The translations under genes were made by a program, and so were the position numbers. From Isoetes taiwanensis (taxonomy: Eukaryota; Streptophyta; Lycopodiopsida; Isoetales; Isoetaceae): a stretch of 64,000 nucleotides of DNA. This document shows positions 35,480-48,310 of this stretch, piece after piece (positions within the stretch are counted from its first letter, which is position 1; each line of letters begins with the position of its first letter). The notes beneath the pieces are model-generated. The model did not search any database, was not told where the DNA came from, and was given only the letters and a program-made list of their open reading frames with translations. The DNA is taken from NCBI GenBank assembly GCA_021234155.1, contig JAJEKV010000005.1, positions 5,210,952 through 5,274,951 of the forward strand, given 5' to 3'.

Positions 35480-36230
35480 TTGGGCAAGGCCAACTCATAG
35501 TTCAGGAAGTTTATTTGCTTACACTAACAAAGGGCAAGAGGCTACATTGGGTGAAGGGCGAAGAGCCGAGAATACCCAATGTACCTTTTGGCCCCTGCAT
35601 CATTACCACTTAGTGCTAATGTTTGCTTGTTTGGCTGCAGGTACGGATATTCTCCTCTCAATGTGCTTCTTTTGTCCTAGTTAAGTGGTTTTAGCAGAAA
35701 GGAACGATGGAATTATGCTACCAGTAAGGAATTGTGAAGCTGGCTACATAGCTTAGCCTACAAGGATTTATGGAGTTCGTGCAACTAATTGGACTTCCGA
35801 AGTTCATAAAAGGTTTACTTGATTGATTAAACGAAGTGGCTTTATGCCAGATAATATTTTCTTCATTTTAGACAAGATATTTATTCTGCTATCTCATTTG
35901 CATGCATAAGAGCATGAAAACTTACTATGAAGCTTGGATATCTAAATTTGGCTGGCTTTGTGCCATAACTTTATATATGATGCCTAGAGTGGTAATCTGT
36001 TACATTTTCTTAAAAAAAGTACTTTATGATAAAAGCATCTGGTTCTTGAATTTTGTAGTACTAAAAGATGCATGACCAGAGACTAAAGTCAGTAGAGCAT
36101 GAGCATATTACTAAGTCATGAACATGTTTCAGTTAAAGATCACAGAGAAGATATGCCATCTTGGATTACTCGGTCCAAGTATGGGATGATAAGGCTACGG
36201 ATGGATTGACTGAAGTAGTTTGAAGTGCTA
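35480..36230 (+). repeat. Third, diverged copy of the duplicated locus
   Basis: GGCGAAGAGCCGAGAA..AATGTACCTTTTGGCCCC..GTTTGGCTGCAGGTAC aligns with 23712-23805 and 32310-32400, and ATCTTGGATT..AGTATGGGATGATAAG near 36160-36190 aligns with 25080-25120. Many substitutions and indels make it older than the other two. The shared block ends in TTGGCTGCAG, which looks like a splice acceptor. Confidence 0.65.
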
Positions 36231-36234
36231 GTGG

Positions 36235-36344
36235 GCTTTTGTCTAGGCTAGCTCGATCAGGGTTTTTTTTATCTTTTTACCTTTTGTCTAACTTTTGGTC
36301 TCCGTGGACGTTAAAAGATCTATGCTATTCTATTCTATTCTATA
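36235..36344 (+). mobile_element. LINE 3' end scrap with (ATTCT)n tail
   Basis: TTTTGGTCTCCGTGGACG is followed by TTAAAAGATCTATG and ATTCT units (36324-36344). Only about 100 bases of LINE remain. It joins the terminal box directly to an ATTCT tail. Confidence 0.75.
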
Positions 36345-37538
36345 TTCACTTGCTCCTGGTTGTGCTGGAGTGCCTCGAGTGTATTTTGGTTGTGATATTT
36401 GGCCCTCATGCCAGTTGTGTTATGAGATTGTGGATTCTTGGCCTTCGTGCCGGTGTTGGAAGACCCTTGTGTCTTGTGCCTTGTGCTACATTGTTGTGAC
36501 AAGATCCTCATGTTCTCTTTGTTTAAAGGTGCGGTCCACCATGATGGTTTTGGAGTATCGTTTTGAAGGTCGATGAAAATGACTAAAAGATGCTATGTAT
36601 GTATTGGATATCCAACAATGATGATAAAACTAACAGAAGGAATATTGGTACTGACATAGGCCATGAATTGGTTCTCAAAGCATTGACACCACAACTGTCA
36701 CCAGATCTCTTTGACACCAAAACTAATGGAGAAAATCCTCATCAACTTGTCACTATCCAAGGCTTAAACAAATAAAATGGCAAACAAATTTAAGCTTTGT
36801 TGTTATATAATAGAAGCAGAAGAAGAGTGCTTATCTGGAATTTATCTGAAATGGCCCTGACACTAGGTAGCATCCACTCAAGTCTCCTCTGCTAGGCCAT
36901 GTGATGAACGTATGTTAGAACAAGAAACCATTGATGCTGGGTATTGAACCGAGTGAATAAATCAAGATTTAGTCTCCTACACACTTCTCCCTGTAGACCA
37001 ACTCTCACTAATTATTTCTCTGCAATACAGAAAAAGGGATTCACAGCAACAACGATCTCCAGGCTACAGAAAGCCTGAGCCACCTGGGCGCAAATTGGCA
37101 AGGCTTTTTTATTTTAAAGCATCCAGGCATTGTTCTATGCCCAACGTCACCATTCAAGAAAAAAAACAGCCGAGAATGGCTTTGCTGCATATGCCTTTGC
37201 TGTGATATTAGGGCAGCACGCCAGAAGAAAAAGCACAAAAAACTCCAAAGGGGCAAATAACAGATTTTGCACTAGCCATAAGGAAGCAAGGCTATGATAT
37301 CAGGGCAGCATGCTAGAAGGAAAAGCACCAAAAACTACAAACGTGGCTTGAACAAGAAAGAGTAACTAGGCATGCGAGAAAGGAAGGAAATGAAGCAAGG
37401 GATTAAGTCTAAAGCATGGAGATGAAGATGTGTTGATGAAGAAAAGGATAGAAAAGGAGAGACTAAATGGATATATAAAACAAGAAAAACTTGACCATCA
37501 TGTTACCTAACTAACTAAATGGCACTGGTTTTTTATTA
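36345..37538 (-). mobile_element. LTR-like element inserted in the LINE RT
   Basis: Read on the minus strand from 37538, the sequence starts TAATAAAAAACCAGTGCCAT, then has a TATA-like TTTTATATAT (37471-37480) and a CT-rich leader. This matches 19103-19270. Phrases such as GGAAGACCCTTGTG (36458) recall the GGAAGACCCTCGTG repeats of the 19-kb copy but in plus orientation. A near-duplicate GATATYAGGGCAGCA unit occurs at about 37205 and 37298. No coding domain was recognised and the left boundary is approximate. Confidence 0.45.
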
Positions 37539-37544
37539 CCCGGT

Positions 37545-38556
37545 TAGGTAATTTTGTGATCCAACTTTTACTATATGCAGATGATGTGATTCTTCTCGCA
37601 GATAGACCTGAAGTATTGCAAAGCGATCTAGATGTGTTAACACATTTCTGTAAAGAAAGAAAGATGCAGGTTAATCCGGAGAAATTGAAGGCAATGATAC
37701 ATGGAACTGTAAGTAGACCAGATCTGTTCTATAATGCGGATAACCTAGAAGCCGTGGATTATTACAAATACTTGAGTTTAGAGTTCTATTCTAATTACGG
37801 ATGCCAGAGGAAAAATGGCTTTGTATTGCATGCTAAAGAATGCCGCAGATTATGTCTCACAGATGGGGGATTGAAAAAAATGGTATTTAAGACGTTGGTT
37901 CAGACCCATTATTGTATAGGGCACCAATATGGGTATCAGCTATCTCGAGAGAGAGTTGGGACCAAGTAGAAGTTGTTTTGAAGACTTCCTTAATAGAGGA
38001 ACTAGGTATTAAACGCTTATGCAATAATGTTGGCCGCGACAAGATTGATCCCGTTGGAAGCTGAGGCCTTGAATCAGGCTATAAACTTTGTGAACAGGCT
38101 GCAAAAACAAGCTGATAACTGCTTCTTCAAGGAGGTGATCAATCAATGGAATCGGGTTGGTACAATGATGTCATAAAATGGGCTGAGAATTGAGGGATTA
38201 CTGCGAATAGTTGGCCAGACGTGGCTATAGGGACGAGAGATTTAATGCAAATGCTAGTTGTGAACAAACTTTGGGCCAAACCAGGGTCTCGGATGGATTA
38301 TTACAGGGAATATGTAAATCATACAAAACAGATTATTGCCAAGTACAGAACTAGTTCTCATCGTCTTGGAGTAGAGACATGGCACTGGGCAAGGATTCCA
38401 AGGGAAGACCGAAAATGCTTGTTATGTGAGTTAAACGAAGTGGAAGACAAGGCATGTGTCTTCCTTCATTGCTCGACTTATCAACACTTAGGAGATGCCT
38501 TTGACATTGGCTTCATCAGCTTTCACTCGTTGTTAGATATGTCATCTAAGCCTTAG
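37545..38556 (+). pseudogene. L1-type ORF2, YADD to C-terminal zinc-finger part
   Basis: The frame enters at FVIQLLLYADDVILLADRPE, the catalytic YADD motif of RT, followed by VLTHFCKERKMQVNPEKLK, the usual LINE continuation, and YYKYLSLEF (motif D/E region). After several breaks, the block at 38221-38556 ends CLLCELNEVEDKACVFLHC, a C-x2-C..H/C-type Cys/His segment typical of the ORF2 C terminus. The N-terminal RT blocks are 19 kb upstream at 17591-18345, ending about 15-20 residues before this piece starts. Confidence 0.85.
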
Positions 38557-38665
38557 GTTTATACATGAGAAAGATAGAATCTCATAGAGTATTTTCGTTA
38601 AAAATGAAACAAATGTTATAACCCATTGCTCCATGACCTCCAAGGTTCAAAAGGGGCATGATTAA

Positions 38666-40100
<1,435 letters not shown>

Positions 40101-40493
40101 TATATGCATTTGTACTATCGAAGAGCCCAGTGTTGAACATCTCAGCAGAGATCTAGGTAAACCTATATGGTTAACCTATAATGGGATATGCATAGATATC
40201 TTATAATTTTCGGTTTTGGCAGTAGTCAAGCTTATAATTGTTTTATTCTCAATAGTTTGAAGTGAGAAAAATTCAGAAGTGATCCTGTGGGATATTTACA
40301 TGAAGAACTAAGACTCTAAGTGGAAAGCCGATTGATCCGGCTCACTGAACTCCGAAGCCGCTTCCTAAACCGTTGGAACCTGTATTATTTAGATGTGAGA
40401 CTCATTTGCAGAAGGGTACGTTGAAGGAGATCCGACTTAGGGATGCATTGTTCAAAAGTCTACAAGATGCAAATTATGATTAGGTAGATTAAC

Positions 40494-40963
40494 TTAGCAT
40501 TTGACAAGATAAAGATTAAATCTTTCAATATACTGATGCACACTCTCACCATGTTTAATGTGAAAGTTTTGCACCTCAAAGATCAGATCTTGGGGATCAA
40601 GCAGCCTACCAATTCTTGCCAAGAATATCTTAACTATTTCATCCCATGAATTAGCATCTAAACTCATGACATATTCCAATCATGCTCTCACTTCATCATT
40701 TTTAAAACACTTTTTGAATTCAGAGAACTTCCATCTTTTTTGTGTCCATATTCTTTATAGTATTCCTCAAAAGTCTTCAAAAAGTTATTGGCATTCATAC
40801 TTGGATCAAATGTAGGCGGAGGAATTGGCATGTTCAACTCAAAGTAGTGGCAACGCATACCTGCATTTGCTTGAATACTCACTCCTGGCACTGCAGCAGA
40901 GGTATCATGATTCTCTTGTGCTTTAGCATGCTCAGAAGTTTCATTGTTTCTCCTGAAAGCCAT
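40494..40963 (-). pseudogene. Ty3/Gypsy-type Gag fragment
   Basis: On the minus strand the ATG at 40963 starts MAFRRNNETSEHAKAQENHD, continues to PPPTFDPSMNANNFLKTFEE, then shifts frame to YVMSLDANSWDEIVKIFLAR and ESVHQYIERFNLYLVKC. The pattern W-x2-I-x3-FL-x-R followed by E-S-V-x2-Y-x2-RF is that of the retrotransposon Gag domain in plant Ty3/Gypsy elements. It ends at a stop and no protease, RT or integrase follows. There is at least one frameshift near 40685. Confidence 0.7.
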
Positions 40964-41009
40964 GAGTTCAAATTTCAGTTAATGATCTCAGTAGGACCTC
41001 CAAAATGTT

Positions 41010-41860
41010 GAAGGTGTTCCTGGCAAACCCTCAACCTCAATGGCTTAGAACCTCCAGGTTGTTTAAGGCAACCACTCTGTGCAAGAAAATTGCAAAAACA
41101 AAGCCTATACACTGGATTAGTATTGCTTTCCCAAATGAGAAAAAAGGATGCCTCAGGAAAAATGATGCCATTTGCAAGCAGGATGAGATTTTATCATATT
41201 CCAATTCAAAAGATGCTTAAAGAGAATTTGGGGTCTAAAGTCAGATGCCAAAAGATTTGCAGAGATCACTCAAATATGCACTCCTCACCAGGTCAAAAAT
41301 AAGTCAATATCCCTGGCAGTGAGCAATTTTTTGTAGATCGAATTGCTTCAAGTAATCCATCGATTCTAAAAGTAAGGAAGGCAATTTCAAGCATCATCAG
41401 TCAAACCGGTCTCTAAATGAATGATCTCGATCGATTCTTGCATCCAAAGCGTTCAAAAATTTCTGTAAACAATTCCCCTTTTTCATAATCCTCTTTTTCG
41501 GTCTGTTCTTGGCGAATCTAACTCAATTGTTTGTCTTTTTGCTTAATTTGAGTGTTCTTGGCTTAGAATGGGTCAATTTGGGAGCATTTAGCAATGATTA
41601 GACAACTAGTTCGTTGAAGAAATCTGGATCCTGGCGTGACAGATTTTTTAAAGTTCTCGAGAGTTCGGCCAATATATCGCACAGGCATTTTCAATTTTGG
41701 CAGATCGGGTATATATAGCCTGGTCTGACGTGTATTATCAATAATTGCTTGTTGTCTCCACGCGATGTCTGGCACGTTGCCAGCTCACATGCCCGGAGGC
41801 ACCACGTGGCGAGGGGAGACTGGATGGGATGAGTGACTAGGCCCGGGGGAGAGTTTTTTT
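41010..41860 (-). mobile_element. Probable LTR/leader of the Gypsy-type gag
   Basis: Upstream (minus strand) of the gag start lies a CTATATATA box at about 41710-41717 that would drive transcription toward gag. The LTR edges cannot be fixed by eye and no clear primer-binding site was identified near 41005. A T-rich tract follows at 41857-41869. Confidence 0.4.
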
Positions 41861-42633
41861 TTTTTTGAAACTTGGCACGATTCCCAAGAACTCAAAAATG
41901 AAGGTCAAAACATAATCTTTTTCAAAAATTATTTTTCCTCATGGAATCTTTTTTTATGCTCTATGACATGGAAGACCCGGGGGATTCACCTCTATCATAG
42001 GTATATATGCCATGTGCGTTCCTTAGGTTGCCAAAAAACCCATTGTATACGACAATTCCATATGAAAAAACCCTTTGTATACGACTACATTATTTGTAAA
42101 AGAATGCAACCCATATCATATAATTACTTGCCCAAAACACTTTTACTTGACAACCCTTTCCATATATATGCGACATCTCTATTACTTTCTATATATAAAA
42201 TATATATTATCATATATTGTATTAATACTTATTATGTAAGTATTAATAGGTAAGTACTTTTATAAGTGATATTTTATAAGTTAACGAAAGGAAACTCAAA
42301 AGATACAGCCTCGGCATTCATACATATAGACCTTGATCTAAGACTCGATGACGGAATCCCCAACAATAGAAGCTCACCAAAAATGATGGACCCTTACAGT
42401 ATGAATACGAATCGAACATTGGCGACACCACACTCCCTCTAGTATCCATACGCCATTCAAACTATAAAAACCTTATATTTTTCTTACGTATACGGTACCA
42501 GAGAGGCAATAAAAAAACACATTTGGTGCACTCACATGTTTCATACCCCATAATCAAGGTGAACCCCCCGGGATGGAAGAATCTTTTTTGTAAAAAGGAC
42601 ATCTGGCTTTTTTTACTCAAAATGGGGTAGAAG

Positions 42634-42800
42634 TTGATGATGTGGCAAGTTGGTATGGTGACTGGGCAAGTGGAAGATGACATGGCAATATGGTCTATGA
42701 AGAAAGGGATATCTCATTATCTATATGGTTTTGGTTATTCATTTGCTTGGTAACATATTAGTTGAAGCTAAGTATTTGATTGAACATTTGTCTTTCTAAC
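42634..42800 (+). mobile_element. Probable end of Copia 5' LTR
   Basis: The stretch ends ..TTTCTAACA just before the primer-binding site, as expected for an LTR ending in CA. TGATGATGTGGC near 42637 could be its start, but no second LTR copy remains to prove this. Confidence 0.35.
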
Positions 42801-42803
42801 ATT

Positions 42804-42815
42804 TGGTATCAGAGC
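42804..42815 (+). promoter_or_regulatory. Primer-binding site for initiator tRNA-Met
   Basis: TGGTATCAGAGC is the standard plant Copia primer-binding site, complementary to the 3' end of initiator methionine tRNA. It lies 8 bases before the gag ATG at 42824. Confidence 0.95.
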
Positions 42816-42823
42816 AAGAAATC

Positions 42824-44146
42824 ATGGCAAGTAGATTTGGAGCTAATCTACTAAGCATAGTAGAGGTCTACAAAGGGGGACCTGGTTTTCAAGTATGGAA
42901 GGATGTTGTTAAGCATATTTTGGAAGTGAAAGAATTATGGCGTCTAGTTGATCCAAATGAAGGAGGACTTGCACAAGTTGGTGCAGAGAGTATACCAGGC
43001 CTGCAAGGTCTGTTACTGGCGGTGCTTCTCATTCATACACTGTGGCTGCAGGTTCTAGAGGTTTTGGTAGCACAAATTCTGATGGAACTTCTGCTATTGT
43101 GAGCAGTGGAGTAGGTTATGCCAGAACAAAAGAGGCTCAATCACCTGCAAGGTCAATGCTACCATTAGATTGAAACTACGAAACATGAGTTCTAGAGAAA
43201 TGTGGAAGTTTTTACTCACACTATGAAGAAAAGAGCTCGTCTCAGATAGATTTGCTAGAAAATGGATTAAGAAGTCTTAAGTTGAGAGAGGATAAAGATG
43301 TTTCTGAATTCTTTAACACATTTGACAACATAATGGCTGATCTGAATGGTGTTGGGATCAATCTAACAGAAAGATATCAAGTTCTTGCTATTGCTAGATC
43401 TATAGGAGAAAATGAACAACTTGCTATGTTTATTAGAAATATGGCAAAAACTAGAGAAGAAGCAGAAAATATATTAAGAACAGAAGCTGAACAAAAGCAA
43501 ATGCTCAAAGGAGAAGATGATGAAGCATCAGAGATATTGTTTGCTGGAAAAAGGAGAAATGAAAAAGGGACCTGTTTTTACTGTCAAGAATCAGGCCATT
43601 ATAAGAATAATTGTCCCAAATTAAATAAAGAGTTCAATTGTTATACTTGTGGAGGTAAAGGGCATTTAGCTGCAAAATGCCCAACTCCAAAGGACTATAA
43701 CAAAGCAAAGGGAACTGGAAGTTTCAACAGAGGAGCAAAAGGAAATCATAGCAGGGGACGAGGTGGAAAAAAATCTGCAGGCACTTATGTAACCAAGGAA
43801 ATAGTGAAAGCTGAAAAGGAAAAATCAGAAGATGAGGATGAGGTAAAATTTGCATTAGCTATTCTTGATAAGAATGAAGCTAATCCTAAGTTTAATATAC
43901 TTGTAGTTGATAGTGGAGCTGAAAGATTAGTAGTTCAAACTACTGATCTGCTCAAGAACTTTGGAGGCACACACTCAAGGATTATTCAAGTAGGAAATGG
44001 AGAACTTCAGCAAATTGAAGGGAAAGGGTTGTTGCAATTAATAGATCTTCAAGGACAAGTGGTAGATATTGAAAATGTACTCTGTGTTCCAACTCTTATC
44101 AAAAATCTTATATCAGGCAGTCAGCTAGTGGATTTAGGCTACAAAA
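42824..44146 (+). pseudogene. Copia gag-protease, frameshifted
   Basis: Gag starts MASRFGANLLSIVEVYKGG at 42824 with the W-K..IL..LW pattern of Copia Gag, is interrupted near 43100-43250, and resumes in another frame. Two zinc knuckles follow, CFYCQESGHYKNNC and CYTCGGKGHLAAKC, then a Lys/Glu-rich linker and the aspartic protease motif VVDSGA near 43908. The frame stops at the Helitron insertion point (44146) and picks up again after it at 51089. The element is not functional. Confidence 0.85.
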
Positions 44147-45248
44147 TCTACTTTATTAATTTGGGATTTTCCGGTTTGGTGGAAATTCTTTTTGGCTTTT
44201 TTCTAAGATTATTTTCCTAAGGTTTTCGGGGTTTTCATCGCCGGGAATATTTCTCGATTTCCAAAAATCGAAGATTTTTTCTAAGTATGGTTTTGGGTTC
44301 TTGAATTTTATTTTGCTCCATCCTTATCCAATGCCGGATGCATGCCACACGGAATTCGCATGCATCTGGGCGACATCTAGAAGGATTTATCTTCAAAGAG
44401 TTTTTCAAGGCGAGGCGCTTCCACGTCCGAATCATCTCACAGGTGAGGGCGCCTTTATCTTGATTTTCTTTTTTACTGATTTTGGCCGAATCTCCTCTTC
44501 ATTTTCTTTGATGCTGGTTTTGCACGAATCTGCATAGGGATTTTAAATCCTATTTCTAGGTATACAAACCAGGCAAGGCCTTGCAGATTTATGGCATTAG
44601 AAACAGCCTCTTGCTAATTTATTTGGTGGTCAAATAGTTGTTTCTTTTCTCAGGCATAGTAGCTCTCCACAGTAAGCATAAGCATTACATTGAAGAGTGA
44701 TTTCCTTGCAAAATCATTTCTACAGGAATTGTATCTATAATTCTTAAATACCTTACATTGAAGAGTGGACGAAGCAGAGATTTACGAATTAAAAAGGCAG
44801 AGGTAAGGAGTCCAAACAACGAGTTCTAATTGTTTTTTAGTGTTATTGTTAGAGATATTACCAACAATATTGAACCATTATGTTGCTTTTGACCTGGCTG
44901 GTTGTCCTGTGCCTTAGGACTTTGTGTTTATGTAGGAACATAATTCTGGAAGACCAGAGGAGTACACTCGAAGATGATCTCCTACTTGAAATATTCTTGG
45001 AGATACAAACATCTACTATGCTTGCTTTCAGATTTCCATCTCTGATGGTAACAAGATAAGCCAATTATTATCCTGATTTCTAGGTTTAGGGTCTCTAAGC
45101 TCTAAAACCACAAAATTTTGTTCTAATTTATTCCTTCCTTTTTAATGTGTTGTCTGTGTTGCAAGGTCTGGCAGTAGAGCCGCGTGATGTCTACTGGTCT
45201 GATGCTTTTTCGTTTCAGTTCTATTTTCTGTTTAAGTTTGTTTTAGGT

Positions 45249-45509
45249 ATGATCTGGATACCTTCATGCATATGTGGGGTATGCATATTCAGTTCTGCTC
45301 ATTAAAGTAGTGTTGTTGCAATTACAACATTGAGTGCAAGCAATGTCATTATGCTTTTCCATTTTAGTTATTTTTTATGATTATTTAGGACTGTTTTTAT
45401 GATCCGAACACCTTCATGCATATGCGAGGTATGCATGTTCAGTTCTGCTCATTTAAAGTGTTGTTATTGCAATTACAAAATTGAGTGCAAGCAATGTCAT
45501 TATGCATGT
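45249..45509 (+). repeat. 150-bp tandem duplication inside the Helitron
   Basis: Two units start ATGATCYGRAYACCTTCATG at 45249 and 45399 and share ATGTCATTATGC. They are non-coding. Confidence 0.85.
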
Positions 45510-45612
45510 GCATGCACTCTTACATTCTCAAAAGTTCCAAAAAATGAGTAAATTCTTGACATGAAGCTTCTATCTTGCGATTCTTATGTGTTGAGTTTGA
45601 CATTTTATTTAG

Positions 45613-46110
45613 GATATTGCTGATGCTATCTCAACCTGTTCAGGATAAGCTGGAAACAACAATTTTTCTACAAGGTAAGTTGCTTTTGATGGACAATGGG
45701 ATGGTATGCGCCCTATTGTTTAAGATTTGCTTAGCATTCAAATGCATACATTTTTAACCTGTTTCTAAGTAACTATTGAGATTCTGCATTTCTTTGGACT
45801 CTATGTTACCTCATCAAGTTTCTTGAATTTTCAACTGATTTCTATATTATTATATTCCCTACTACCATAAATTTTTCATTTTCTCATTATATGTCATCTG
45901 TTCAACTATAACTTGGAATATGAAGAATATCTCAGATAGACTAACATTCAGAGCATCTATCAATATGAATCCATGTGGTCATGTGCAATGGTTCCAGTTC
46001 TTTCAAACGTCATTATCATTGCAGGCCCTGCTTGGCTATGGTCTTATAAGCTCGAAACGATGGAGCATGTCCTTCACTTTGAGTTGCTATGTCTGATTGG
46101 GGGAATGCAT
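45613..46110 (+). pseudogene. Captured two-exon gene fragment
   Basis: A segment bounded by TTTAG and CAAG|GTAAGT (45613-45674) can encode MLSQPVQDKLETTIFLQ. After a ~350-base intron-like gap, CATTGCAG|GCCC at 46025 reopens the same phase with PAWLWSYKLETMEHVLHFEL. Splice signals on both sides suggest genomic gene capture. The parent gene is not recognised. Confidence 0.4.
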
Positions 46111-46750
46111 GTATGTTGATTCTTGATGCTGCCATGTTTGTCTACATTTTAAAGGGTTGTGCAATACTATTTTCAGGTTATGCAGACCATGAATTAGCTG
46201 GAGTGCTAAAATAATTGCAGCAATACGACATAATGACTTCTCTTCAAGTGCTCTTACATTTGAGGTAAATTTGCAAGGCATATGTTCTTCAGCATTCTAC
46301 TGATTTAAGTTTGGATTAACCTAAACCATTGCATCAGGCATGGTTGCATTTCTAATTCCATCTTTGTTTTTGAGTTTGCGAAAAAGTCGCGGTTCATTTT
46401 GGGGAATCCAAGAACAAATTTTAACACAAAGAATTGCCTGCCTTATCCGATCTGTCAGTAGGACTGCAATTTCGTTACTCAACGAGATAGTTTTGATCCT
46501 TATTCCCCTTTGTGGCGCACAATCTTCCACTGTTGTCTGCACCCATGAACTAGCTTTGTCACTTCTGCAACACAGCTGGGTGTTCAAGTTGTTTGCATCA
46601 GAACAGCTTTATCGACACAGTCTTCTTCATATAAGCTTCAATCCTAAGCTCGAATTTTTGCAACACTGTAGAGCTCAAAGTACGAAGTGATGTCAGAGCA
46701 GCTATTAAAATCTATAGCTAATCACGTAATTTCACATTCAAAATGTAGCT

Positions 46751-46932
46751 GATGTGGATAAACATGGTAATATGAAAGAGAATGGCACGCTTCTGTCACT
46801 ATAGATATTTTCATTCAATTCATTGTTGTTACCCTATGTTAAATTGAGCCATGTTCATAGGTTACATATACATGAAATGAGCCACTTGCATAGATTACAT
46901 ATGCATGAAAAACCAAGGATGAAAGTGGTATG
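46751..46932 (+). repeat. Direct repeat flanking captured gene, left
   Basis: It starts GATGTGGATAAACATGGTAA and shares CACTATRGATA, TTTCATTCA and ATATGCATGAAAA words with 49643-49795. Confidence 0.75.
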
Positions 46933-46959
46933 CTATTCTATTCTATTCTATTCTATTCT
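46933..46959 (+). repeat. (ATTCT)n simple repeat
   Basis: Five to six ATTCT units directly follow the left direct repeat. A LINE origin is possible but no terminal box is seen. Confidence 0.8.
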
Positions 46960-47517
46960 TGATGATGCCCAAAAATGCTGGTTTGCCCTTTATTCCAAGA
47001 TCTGGACTGTACATAGCGATCCTCGTTTGTGGGGTATGCATGTACAAATTTTTGTATACTGTATATTAAGGTTTGCAAAATACTATAAGGTTTGAGAGAA
47101 TGTACTTAATGGTGTTAATTTTGTACATGTGTTGTAAATATATTTTTGGAGCTCTCGCTGCCCTACGTAACCTCCCGTGTGAATATGCACCCAAACCAAA
47201 GGGGGTTTAAGGGGGATTTTAATTAAAATGTGTTAAATGCAATGGTTTGTGTTAATAATGTTAATGGTAGTTGTGTGTTTATTGTTATATTAAAAAAAAA
47301 CTAACGCAAACATAGGTAAATGTTATGGGCCTAAATATTAGTTGCTAAAAAACACAATAACATCAAGACAAACAAATTATTCCCATTGCAAACAACTATG
47401 AGTACATTTTGTAATCTCAATTCCCTGCCAATCCAAAGTTGGAGCCTTATTCTGGCCCAGTATGCAGTATTTCATGGTGAAACTATACACTAGTTCATCC
47501 TATACGCAATTGTCATG

Positions 47518-48310
47518 CTAAACTGAAGTGTCCACTAGAGAGATAGTTGTGTCTTGATTCTCTTTGCTCCGTGATTTACAAGTGAAGTAGAACACACTAC
47601 TCGACATACAATCAACCAAGCTGAGAAATGTGTACATCCCTATAAGTTGGGGGGTTTCCCACATCTTTGAAGCCGCATCTATCTTATAACCGTATTGCAG
47701 GCACCCCAATCATCCTGTACAAACTGTCCACAGATGTCATGCTTAAATTGTTGAAGACAAACAGAAGAAGAGCTACCTGAGTTCTTCCTTTCACCAAAGC
47801 ATAGGCTCTAGACAGTGCTTCCACACCATAGCAGCCTTCTAATACAGATATTACAAGTGACAGATTGCACACAATCATGAAATGAGCGAATGCCACAGAA
47901 AATATTATGGCAACCATCACAAATGCGAGGACAAACATGTCTGAAGAAAATTGAAAGGTCTTGAATGTAAAAACAACCAATCCTATGAACAGAGCAATAG
48001 AAATAAGAAATTGAAGTAGTATGATACAGATCCAGAAATATATTGTTGCAAGTCTCTTCCACAATTTGGGAACATTAGAAAGAAATCTCACAAACACCAA
48101 TCTTCTGCTAGTATAGGCCATTGCAACTCCACAAGGAACTACTAATTTGGCAGTTAAGCCAAACAGTACAAAAAAGGGCAATTGGAATGTATTGGCCACA
48201 ATATTGTCTGGAACTTTGACATAAAAGATCCTGGTGCTTCTTGACCTCTTCAATCTGCTTCTGCAAGACCTCACAGAAATAAGGGAAGGGGATGGGAATC
48301 CCCACCACAA
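47518..48310 (-). pseudogene. Captured plant multi-pass membrane protein fragment
   Basis: The minus-strand frame reads LPFFVLFGLTAKLVVPCGVA, then YTSRRLVFVRFLSNVPKLWKR, several hydrophobic helices, and CNLSLVISVLEGCYGVEALSRAYALVKGRTQ. This layout (membrane helices, a V-P-K-x-W-K-R loop, then an SVLE..G-x-EA-x2-RA-x2-LVKG segment) matches a plant family of uncharacterised ~300-aa transmembrane proteins. The C-terminal part (FLSLVDCMSSSVFYFTCKSR to a stop at 47518) lies in another frame, so there is a frameshift near 47700. The N-terminal third is missing. There are no introns in the piece. Function is unknown even for intact members. Confidence 0.65.

Noticed and set aside
36900-36990. Possible tRNA or primer-binding site around TGGGTATTGAACC
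   Set aside because: It does not match a known tRNA 3' end and lacks an A box.
46340-46690. 116-codon ORF in the Helitron
   Set aside because: Could be a captured fragment but shows no motif or splice evidence that I can support.
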